Position numbers and translations under genes: made by a program. The notes beneath the pieces were generated by a model that saw nothing but the letters and a program-made list of their open reading frames with translations, ran no database searches and had not been told where the DNA came from. A DNA stretch of 5,619 bases. Source: an uncultured bacterium. GTDB taxonomy: Bacteria > Planctomycetota > Phycisphaerae > Phycisphaerales > SM1A02. This document shows positions 1-5,135 of this stretch, one piece after another. The DNA is taken from positions 1 through 5,619 of the forward strand of contig CAJACJ010000587.1 of NCBI GenBank assembly GCA_903938205.1, given 5' to 3'. Position 1 is the stretch's first letter; each line of letters opens with the position of its first letter.

Positions 1-342
1 GCCGAGGAATACCTTGCGGATCACTTTCCTGGCTTTCCAGTTTTGCCTGGGGTGTTCATGCTTGAAGCCATGGTTCAGGCTGCGCGCGAGCTGCTAAAGG
101 ATCAATCCAAAGTTCGATTGGTGCTGGGAAATGTGCGCGCCCTGCGATACGGAAGTTTTGTCCGCCCAGGCGAGGCGCTACAAGTGGAAGTCACGCGCGA
201 AAAAATTCATGAAGATGGGTCGTTTGGTATGAAAGGTACAGCCCTAGTTGTCCGCTCCACCGGAGTTGGCGAAACGGCAGTCTCTGGTCGCTTTACAATG
301 CGACCCGTTCGAATTCACGCCGCCGTCGCGGCAACTCACTAA
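1..342 (+). CDS. fabZ: FabZ-like 3-hydroxyacyl-ACP dehydratase, 5' end missing
   Basis: This is the 3' part of a hotdog-fold dehydratase of the FabZ family, which removes water from 3-hydroxyacyl-ACP to give trans-2-enoyl-ACP in the cytoplasmic fatty acid cycle. The frame is open from base 1 and ends at TAA 340-342, giving 113 visible residues. The active-site signature is clear: HFPGFPVLPGVFMLEAMVQ, with the catalytic His at visible residue 8 and the Glu at 22. Their spacing of 14 equals that of E. coli His54/Glu68. By comparison with E. coli FabZ, roughly 40-46 N-terminal residues lie upstream of the window. An in-frame TTG at 43 is inside the signature and is not a credible start. The gene precedes an ACP gene by 48 bases, which fits a fatty acid or acyl-chain role. 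FabA is less likely because FabA uses Asp in place of this Glu. The exact substrate is unknown. Confidence 0.88.
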   Translation, partial: AEEYLADHFPGFPVLPGVFMLEAMVQAARELLKDQSKVRLVLGNVRALRYGSFVRPGEALQVEVTREKIHEDGSFGMKGTALVVRSTGVGETAVSGRFTMRPVRIHAAVAATH

Positions 343-345
343 TCC

Positions 346-365
346 GTCGCCCATGGAAGGGCGGC
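346..365 (+). repeat. Inverted repeat between fabZ and the ACP gene
   Basis: CGCCC at 348-352 pairs with GGGCG at 359-363 around the 6-base loop ATGGAA. A G-U pair and a G-C pair extend the stem to seven pairs (346-352 with 359-365). No T-run follows, so it is not a classical terminator. It sits between the dehydratase stop and the ACP ribosome binding site. It could be an RNA-processing or stability hairpin that sets ACP expression apart from its neighbour, but this is inference only. Confidence 0.4.
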
Positions 366-378
366 ATCACCACTGAAT

Positions 379-382
379 GGAG
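379..382 (+). promoter_or_regulatory. Ribosome binding site for the TTG-started ACP gene
   Basis: GGAG lies 8 bases before the TTG at 391. This is good Shine-Dalgarno spacing and it supports TTG as the ACP start. The frame has no ATG between there and the conserved ACP helix I. Confidence 0.6.
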
Positions 383-390
383 AATTCACA

Positions 391-795
391 TTGTCATTTG
401 ATCGCACACAGATAGAAGAAGGCGTTCGCGAAGTTCTTGAAGAGGCTCTTGGCGTTGACGCGGAGGACGTTAAACCAACGTCCACGTTGACTGGCGACTT
501 GGGCGCGGAGAGCATTGACTTTCTGGACATTCAATTTCGCTTGGAGAAGAAATTTTCCACGCCCGCGAAACCGTTCAAAATTGAGCAGGGTGAATTGTTC
601 CCCGAGAACATGTTGCAAGACGCAAGCATGGTTGAGAATGGCAAAGTGACCGACAAGGGCTTCGCGCTTTTGAAGGAAAAACTGCCGCATATTGACTTTT
701 CCAACTTTGAAAAAGATCGCTCGGTGGGCAAACTCAGCGAAGTGTTTACCGTGAAAAGTTTGACTGACTTTGTGGACAACAAGCTCAAAGCTTGA
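391..795 (+). CDS. Acyl carrier protein with a long insert (134 aa)
   Basis: This acidic carrier protein is expected to hold acyl chains as thioesters on a 4'-phosphopantetheine arm. The attachment site is Ser41 in GDLGAESIDFLDI, a variant of the usual DSL motif in which Glu40 replaces Asp. Residues 5-30 match ACP helix I and its loop (VREVLEEALGV), and 42-53 match helix II. A typical ACP is about 75-90 residues; this one is 134. The extra length is an insert of about 50 residues (roughly 57-110) before a C-terminal helix containing FTVKSLTDFVDNKL, which corresponds to ACP helix IV. I recall similar extended ACPs (GELFPEN, ENGKVT, LPHIDFSNFE-like blocks) in planctomycetes. The start is TTG with a good ribosome binding site. 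FabZ-type genes flank it on both sides. Whether it serves housekeeping fatty acid synthesis or a specialised acyl product is not visible. Confidence 0.87.
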   Translation: MSFDRTQIEEGVREVLEEALGVDAEDVKPTSTLTGDLGAESIDFLDIQFRLEKKFSTPAKPFKIEQGELFPENMLQDASMVENGKVTDKGFALLKEKLPHIDFSNFEKDRSVGKLSEVFTVKSLTDFVDNKLKA

Positions 796-803
796 TGTAT
801 TCA

Positions 804-834
804 TTTGCGCGGCGCAAACTGCGTGCGCGTTTGC
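804..834 (+). repeat. Overlapping inverted repeats just after the ACP gene
   Basis: TTTGCGC (804-810) is the reverse complement of GCGCAAA (812-818), giving a near-perfect 15-base palindrome. It can fold as a six-pair stem with a 3-base loop. GCAAAC (814-819) can instead pair with GTTTGC (829-834) around a 9-base loop. The two pairings share bases 814-818 and so exclude each other. No T-tract follows, so termination is not supported. The arrangement could mark a protein binding site, an mRNA end that protects the ACP transcript, or chance in G/C-rich sequence. Confidence 0.4.
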
Positions 835-850
835 AAAGAGCACTTGAAAC

Positions 851-886
851 GTTGCCTGAAATGTTGCCAAAAATATTGCCTGATCT
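851..886 (+). repeat. Three tandem degenerate 12-base units in the ACP-fabZ spacer
   Basis: The units are GTTGCCTGAAAT (851-862), GTTGCCAAAAAT (863-874) and ATTGCCTGATCT (875-886). TTGCC recurs at exactly 12-base steps (852, 864, 876). A weaker match occupies 839-850. They sit in the only spacer over 100 bases in the window, 33 bases before the second dehydratase gene. Iterated sites near one helical turn apart can bind regulators, but a decayed minisatellite is equally possible. I see no confident sigma-70 promoter: TTGCCA at 864-869 followed 16 bases later by TATGTC is a poor candidate. Confidence 0.45.
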
Positions 887-918
887 ATGTCTAGCAATAT
901 CCGTAGAAAGAATCGCCC

Positions 919-1437
919 ATGCGTTGGATGTGGATTGACATGATGGTTGCGTTTGAACCTGGACACCGCTTGACCGCGGTGAAGAATGTCAGTTTGGCGG
1001 AGGATCATTTACACGATCACTTCGCGGATCAACCCATCATGCCAGCGTCGCTGATGTTGGAAGGCATGGCGCAGACAGCGGGCGTGTTGGTTGGAAGCAC
1101 GCGCGGCTTTAAAGAAAAAGTGATTCTTGCAAAGATTGGTTCGGCCACGATTGACGCGGATGTCATTCCAGGGCAAACCATTCGCTACGACGCAGTGATT
1201 GAGCGCGTGGATGAGTCTGGCGCCAGCACAAAAGGCACGATTTCTTGCTTTGATCACAGAACTGGCGCATGGACGGACATTGGGTCCACGGAAATTGTGT
1301 TCAGTCACATTGACAACAATCGCAGCGGCCTGAATTTTCCAAAAGAGAACTTTGTCTTTGGCGAAAATTTCAAGCGCTTGCTGAACGCTGCCGGACTTTC
1401 GCAAGTGATGACCGCCGCGGGAGTGACAGGGCCGTAA
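919..1437 (+). CDS. fabZ: Second FabZ-like 3-hydroxyacyl-ACP dehydratase (172 aa)
   Basis: This hotdog-fold protein is predicted to dehydrate 3-hydroxyacyl-ACP. The catalytic pair is present: His34 in HDHFADQPIMPAS and Glu48 in LMLEGMAQTAG, 14 residues apart as in E. coli FabZ. The motif differs from the usual form: HFPG is HFAD here, and the PG after IM is PAS. The N-terminus MRWMWIDMMVAFEPGHRL matches the start I recall for planctomycete FabZ-type proteins, so ATG 919 is chosen over ATGs at 928, 940 and 943. An in-frame TAG at 904-906 blocks any longer start. The GAAAG at 906-910 is a modest ribosome binding site. The protein is about 20 residues longer than E. coli FabZ, with a C-terminal tail (FPKENFVFGENFKRLL). 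It follows the ACP gene by 123 bases and precedes coaD by 12. Dehydration is likely, but an acyl-binding or isomerase role cannot be excluded. Confidence 0.85.
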   Translation: MRWMWIDMMVAFEPGHRLTAVKNVSLAEDHLHDHFADQPIMPASLMLEGMAQTAGVLVGSTRGFKEKVILAKIGSATIDADVIPGQTIRYDAVIERVDESGASTKGTISCFDHRTGAWTDIGSTEIVFSHIDNNRSGLNFPKENFVFGENFKRLLNAAGLSQVMTAAGVTGP

Positions 1438-1439
1438 GG
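1436..1439 (+). promoter_or_regulatory. Ribosome binding site that selects the coaD start
   Basis: AAGG overlaps the TAA stop of the upstream dehydratase and lies 10 bases before ATG 1450. It is only one base from the alternative TTG at 1441, so spacing favours the ATG. The overlap with the stop codon suggests translational coupling. Confidence 0.5.
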
Positions 1440-1449
1440 CTTGCGCGCC

Positions 1450-2004
1450 ATGCATCATCTTGCCGTTTATGCCGGTTCATTTGATCCCATCACCTTGGGA
1501 CACATTGATGTGCTTGAACGCAGTCGCAGTATTTTTGACGAGGTGATTCTTGCCATTGGAATTAACATTGACAAGCCGCCGCTGTTCACCATTGAGGAGC
1601 GCCGTGAGTTCGCCCAGATTTTGGTTGAGCGCTTGCTGAAGAAAAATCCAAAGGGCGCCAAGATTCGCGTTGAGAGTTACAACGGACTCACCACGGACTT
1701 CGCCCGCAAGCAAAGCGCTTCGGCGATTATTCGCGGCATTCGCAATGTCACCGACCTGGCTTCCGAATGCCAACTCGCCATCACCAATCGGCAAGTGGCG
1801 GAAATTGAGACCGTGTTTATTTTGACAGGCGAAAGTTTTGCCTATGTCTCCAGTAGTTTGATTAAGCAAATTGCGGCTTTTGGTGGGGATTTACAGCGAC
1901 TTTCAGCGTTGGTTCCACCGGAGGTGATCGCCGCGCTTGAAAGCAAACGGCGCGATCCCAATGATCCGCTGAGTCGTCTTGCAAAGGAATCCGCCCCGGA
2001 CTAA
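1450..2004 (+). CDS. coaD: Phosphopantetheine adenylyltransferase (CoaD)
   Basis: CoaD transfers AMP from ATP to 4'-phosphopantetheine, giving dephospho-CoA and pyrophosphate, the penultimate step of CoA synthesis in the cytoplasm. The nucleotidyltransferase fold starts at once with VYAGSFDPITLGH; the T-x-G-H motif (Thr15, His18) is at the same numbers as in E. coli. Further matches are Lys42, the segment IIRGIRNVTDLASECQLA (residues 93-110, including Arg95 and Arg98), and VSSSLIKQ (133-140), the ISSS-type ATP-binding motif. After that come FGGD and LVPPEV. At 184 residues it is longer than E. coli CoaD (159). A short insert (KKNPKGA) precedes the central strand, and about 20 residues extend the C-terminus. 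An in-frame TTG at 1441 would add three residues, but its ribosome binding site spacing is wrong. The next gene begins 3 bases after the stop. Confidence 0.95.
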   Translation: MHHLAVYAGSFDPITLGHIDVLERSRSIFDEVILAIGINIDKPPLFTIEERREFAQILVERLLKKNPKGAKIRVESYNGLTTDFARKQSASAIIRGIRNVTDLASECQLAITNRQVAEIETVFILTGESFAYVSSSLIKQIAAFGGDLQRLSALVPPEVIAALESKRRDPNDPLSRLAKESAPD

Positions 2005-2007
2005 ATC

Positions 2008-2691
2008 ATGGCGGCTAGTTTAAAAATTATTTCCATTGGCGCAATGAGCGCGCATCCGTTGTGGAGCGAGAAGGGCGATGTGCGCGCGGCGCACACAACC
2101 ACTTCGCTTGTGGTGTCGGGTGACGCGGTGATTTTGGTTGATCCGTCGTTGCCGCCACAGATTTTGCTTCCGCGTTTGTCCGAGCGCACGGGTAAGGGCG
2201 CCGAAAGTATCACGCATGTTTTTCTAACCAGCTTTCATCCACTTCGCCGACGCGGGTTGGCGGCATTTGCAAACGCCACCGTGTGGATTGGCGAGCTTGA
2301 GCAACAAGGCGTGCGCGCGCAACTTCGTGAAAAACTTGAGCAGGCGCGCGCGGAGAAAGACGCGGAATTGACCCGCATGTTGCGCGATGAATTGGAAATC
2401 CTTAACGCCTGTGAAGTGGCGCCCGATCGATTGGCCGAGGGCGTGGATTTATTTCCGTTGCCTGGAGTTTCCATTGGTTCAAACGGCTTGCTTTTGCCCA
2501 CGCCTGCAACCACTATTTTGATAGCGGGTGACGCCGTGGCAACTTCGGAGCATTTGGAGCAGGGCCGCGTGATATCTCCGTGTTTTGACATTACACAAGC
2601 GCTCGAATCACTAAAGGAAGCCATCGAAATTGCGGACATGATCGTGCCTGGGCGCGACAATCTGATCAACAATCCGTCACGACGGTTTTAA
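2008..2691 (+). CDS. Metallo-beta-lactamase-fold protein with degenerate metal site
   Basis: The overall plan of a metallo-beta-lactamase fold is visible. It has an N-terminal strand pair with TTSLVVSGDAVILVDPSLP (31-49), then ITHVFLTSFHPLRRRG (68-83), PGVSIGS (152-158), ILIAGDAV (170-177) and DMIVPGRDN (210-218). In active members these last four are HxHxDH, PGHTPGS, GDxx and PGH. Here the first motif keeps only His77, the second His is Val154, and the last is Arg216; Asp175 remains. It is thus unlikely to bind two metals in the usual way and may be a pseudoenzyme or use another site. Residues about 97-135 form a highly charged helical stretch. It starts 3 bases after coaD and ends 17 before panB, which suggests cotranscription and coupling. 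No signal peptide is seen. The function is unknown; a thioesterase or hydrolase ancestry is possible but unproven. Confidence 0.75.
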   Translation: MAASLKIISIGAMSAHPLWSEKGDVRAAHTTTSLVVSGDAVILVDPSLPPQILLPRLSERTGKGAESITHVFLTSFHPLRRRGLAAFANATVWIGELEQQGVRAQLREKLEQARAEKDAELTRMLRDELEILNACEVAPDRLAEGVDLFPLPGVSIGSNGLLLPTPATTILIAGDAVATSEHLEQGRVISPCFDITQALESLKEAIEIADMIVPGRDNLINNPSRRF

Positions 2692-2708
2692 GGGAAAGCG
2701 GGCTACTA

Positions 2709-3644
2709 TTGGCACCTGTGGAACCCAACAACGCACCATTGAATGAATCGCTTGCCACCAATCGCACCACGGACGCTGGTGCTGGCGAGGCCATTACCTT
2801 GCGCACTTTGGCGCGCATGGCTCGCGAACAAAAACGCTTCACATGTTTAACGTGCTACGACGCAACCACAGCGCGCTGGCTTGACCGCGCGGGCGTTGAA
2901 GTTTTATTGGTTGGCGACACCGCGGCCGAAGTCATTCTTGGACACACGGCAACCATTCATGCGCCGCTTGATTTCATGGTGGAGATCACCGCCGCCGTGA
3001 AGCGTGGCGCACCGCGACGCGTCGTCATGGCGGACATGCCTTTTCTTTCCTATCAATGTGAACAAGCCGACGCCATTCGCAACGCCGGAAGATTTCTCAC
3101 GCAAGGCATGGCCGACTGTGTGAAGTTGGAAGTGGATCGATCGTTCGCGACGCTTGTGGAACAAATGGCGCGCGCTGGAATTCCTGTGGTGGCCCATGTT
3201 GGAAGCCGTCCGCAACAAGCCAAGATGAAGGGCGGATATTTTTCGGCGGGGCGAACCGCGGAGGATGCTGTTCGTATCGTGGCCGACGCATCTGCCATGG
3301 AAGCCGCCGGCGCCAGCATGTTGCTTGTTGAAGCATGTCCACCAGAGGTAACGCAATTGATTGTTGAGCGCGCCACAATTCCTGTGATTGGTTGCGGAGC
3401 CGGTTCAAGTTGTCACGGACAAGTTGTTGTATTGCAAGACATTCTTGGAATGAGCGATTGGCAGCCTGCATTCGCGCAACCAATGGCCGCCGTTGGCCAA
3501 GCCATTCAAGCTGGCGCCGCGGCTTTTGCCGAGCTTGTTCGCGCAGGGAAATTGCCTGGAAAAACGTATCGCATGGAGCAAGCTGAGCAGGAAAAACTGC
3601 GGGGCATGTTGCGTTCTGGAAACGACTCACATGCGGCGCATTGA
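2709..3644 (+). CDS. panB: 3-methyl-2-oxobutanoate hydroxymethyltransferase (PanB)
   Basis: PanB adds a hydroxymethyl group from 5,10-methylenetetrahydrofolate to 2-oxoisovalerate, making ketopantoate, the first dedicated step to pantothenate and CoA. The TIM-barrel motifs are in order: LTCYDATTARWLDRAGV (47-63), LLVGDT (66-71), AVKRGAP (96-102), VMADMPFLSY (106-115), VKLE (138-141), VAHVGSRPQ (161-169), LLVEACP (205-211) and IGCGAG (227-232). Asp70, Asp109 and Glu141 fit the Mg ligands Asp45/Asp84/Glu114 of E. coli, Lys139 fits Lys112, and Glu208 fits the catalytic Glu181. Differences include GDTAAE for the usual GDSLGM and CHGQ for xDGQ. At 311 residues it exceeds E. coli PanB (264), partly through a Ser/Thr/Asn-rich N-terminus of about 28 residues. 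TTG 2709 has G-rich sequence upstream (AGGGAAAGCGGG), but GTG 2718 or TTG 2739 are possible starts. Its end overlaps the protease gene by 14 bases. Confidence 0.92.
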   Translation: MAPVEPNNAPLNESLATNRTTDAGAGEAITLRTLARMAREQKRFTCLTCYDATTARWLDRAGVEVLLVGDTAAEVILGHTATIHAPLDFMVEITAAVKRGAPRRVVMADMPFLSYQCEQADAIRNAGRFLTQGMADCVKLEVDRSFATLVEQMARAGIPVVAHVGSRPQQAKMKGGYFSAGRTAEDAVRIVADASAMEAAGASMLLVEACPPEVTQLIVERATIPVIGCGAGSSCHGQVVVLQDILGMSDWQPAFAQPMAAVGQAIQAGAAAFAELVRAGKLPGKTYRMEQAEQEKLRGMLRSGNDSHAAH

Positions 3645-5106
3645 ATTTCTTGGACCATCTTTAGTCGTACTTGCCGCGGCCGGCGTGTTGTTATTTGTTG
3701 GACCTGTGGCGGTACGCCAAGTTTCGCAAGGCATGACCGCCACGCAAATGAGTTCGGCTGAGGCGCGCCTTCACTCGGGTTCAATTTTAGATCAAATGTC
3801 ACAGGCTTCGCGTGATGTCGCCATTTTTGTGGAGCCAAGCGTTGTGCATGTCAGTAGCACTGGAACATTAACTGGGCGTGGAACTGGTCGCGCATTTAAT
3901 AATTCCGGTAGCGGTTGGGTCTACGACTCCGCGGGTCATATTGTGACCAACGCACACGTTGTGGAGGGCGCAACCAGACTTGAAGTGCAAATGTTTGATG
4001 GTGAGCGTCGCGAGGCGAAATTGCTGGGCGCGGATTTGCGCACGGACATAGCTGTATTGCAAGTGGATGGGCAAGGCATTGTGCCCGCACAGCGCGAGGC
4101 GCAAGATCCGCAACAAGGCGACATGGTGTTCGCATTTGGAAGTCCGTTTGATTTTCGTTTCTCAATGAGCAATGGAATTGTGTCGGGTGTGGGACGCGCC
4201 GCTGGCATTACCGAAATTGAATATGAAAATTTCATCCAGACGGATGCGGCCATCAATCCCGGTAACTCGGGCGGGCCGCTGACCAACACCAAAGGGCATG
4301 TTGTTGGCATGTCCACGGCCATTGCCACCGGTCGTGGAAATGGCGTTTCGCAGGGGCAATTCTCTGGTATTGGGTTGGCTATTCCAATTTCCATGATCGA
4401 CAATGTGGTGGGCCAACTCATTGATCATGGCGTGGCGTTGAAGGGATATTTGGGAGTGTCCATGTTGAACATAGAGGACTTGGCGCGCATGCGCATGCGC
4501 GATCCAATTCTTCAAGCCACCGCGAAATATTTTCAAGGTGATGGAGTGGCGATTGAATTTGTCAGTCCACAAAGCCCCGCCGAAATTGCTGGGTTGCGTA
4601 TTGGAGATGTGATCACGCAATTTGCTGGTCAGCGTATTGAGAGCGTTGCGCAACTGAAAACCATGATTGCTTCTCGTCAACCAAGTGAAAGTTTGAGCGT
4701 GGACGCATGGAGGCCTGATGTTGAAAATAAGCGTGGCGAAAATTTCAGCGTGCAGGTTGTCATTGAACAATTGAAGCCGGAGACAAATTCAAAATTAATC
4801 GTCGATACTTTGAGAAGTATTGGCGTTAAAAAATTGGCGTCATCCACCGAAGCAATGGCGCAGCAATTTGGGGTTCCATTTGATCGTGGCGTATTGGTGG
4901 AGGAAGTTGTGGCGGGTTCAAGCGTGGCCGGAATTCTGCCGCCAGGAACTTTAATTATGGAAGTGTTTGGTCAAAAAATAGCCAATTTGGACGACTTTTA
5001 CACGCGAATCAATCGCAAACTGAGAACGCAGGGCGCTCCTGAACTCGTGCTTGGGGTTCGCCAACAAAATGGCGATGTGGCGCAATTGCGAATTCCGCTT
5101 CCCTAA
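3631..5106 (+). CDS. htrA: HtrA/DegP-type S1C serine protease with two PDZ domains
   Basis: This is an envelope protease of the HtrA family that would degrade or hold misfolded exported proteins. Of its 491 residues, the start MRRIEFLGPSLVVLAAAGVL gives a basic end followed by a hydrophobic segment (about 8-28), a signal peptide or membrane anchor with no clear AxA cleavage site. The trypsin-like domain (about 60-265) carries the full triad: His109 in TNAHVV, Asp139 in RTDIAVL and Ser213 in GNSGGPL. PDZ1 spans about 272-363 (GYLGV, then SPAEIAGLRIGDVI) and PDZ2 about 397-478 (RGVLVEEV, PPGTLIMEV), as in DegP/DegQ. The frame is open back to 3493, but ATG 3631 directly precedes the hydrophobic segment and is 10 bases after CTGGA, so it is preferred. 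Overlap with panB suggests coupled translation. It is 29 bases from the next gene. A stress promoter is not visible. Confidence 0.92.
   Translation: MRRIEFLGPSLVVLAAAGVLLFVGPVAVRQVSQGMTATQMSSAEARLHSGSILDQMSQASRDVAIFVEPSVVHVSSTGTLTGRGTGRAFNNSGSGWVYDSAGHIVTNAHVVEGATRLEVQMFDGERREAKLLGADLRTDIAVLQVDGQGIVPAQREAQDPQQGDMVFAFGSPFDFRFSMSNGIVSGVGRAAGITEIEYENFIQTDAAINPGNSGGPLTNTKGHVVGMSTAIATGRGNGVSQGQFSGIGLAIPISMIDNVVGQLIDHGVALKGYLGVSMLNIEDLARMRMRDPILQATAKYFQGDGVAIEFVSPQSPAEIAGLRIGDVITQFAGQRIESVAQLKTMIASRQPSESLSVDAWRPDVENKRGENFSVQVVIEQLKPETNSKLIVDTLRSIGVKKLASSTEAMAQQFGVPFDRGVLVEEVVAGSSVAGILPPGTLIMEVFGQKIANLDDFYTRINRKLRTQGAPELVLGVRQQNGDVAQLRIPLP
4484..4501 (+). repeat. Perfect 18-base palindrome inside the protease gene
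   Basis: CGCGCATGCGCATGCGCG reads the same on both strands. It consists of alternating purine and pyrimidine steps and lies in codons 285-291 (ARMRMRD) of the PDZ1 region. It may be a codon-driven coincidence, a hairpin in the mRNA, or a binding site. Confidence 0.6.
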
Positions 5107-5135
5107 ATTTATTTTCAAGAGATAGCATTCATTCC

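Noticed and set aside
864..891. Possible sigma-70 promoter, TTGCCA then TATGTC 16 bases later
   Set aside because: The -10 match is poor and the -35 lies within the tandem repeat; not enough to call a promoter.
394..1008. Minus-strand open frame of 204 codons across the ACP gene, the spacer and the start of the second fabZ
   Set aside because: It runs antisense to two well-recognised genes, has no recognisable domain, and has a composition expected of a shadow frame.
2079..2095. Hairpin TGTGCGC-GCG-GCGCACA near the start of the metallo-beta-lactamase-fold gene, resembling 804-818 and 5401-5418
   Set aside because: The shared TGCGCG/GGCGC words arise easily from the frequent CGC and GCG codons here; the copies differ in arm and loop, so they are not treated as a repeat family.
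3493..3630. N-terminal extension of the protease by 46 residues from ATG 3493
   Set aside because: It would lie wholly inside panB in another frame and would bury the hydrophobic export segment; ATG 3631 fits the signal start.
4162..4770. Minus-strand open frame of 202 codons inside the protease gene
   Set aside because: It is fully antisense to the S1C catalytic and PDZ1 regions, where the plus-strand motifs are unmistakable.
5107..5135. Terminator or promoter between the protease and ABC transporter genes
   Set aside because: The 29 bases are AT-rich but show no stem followed by a T-run and no recognisable promoter pair.
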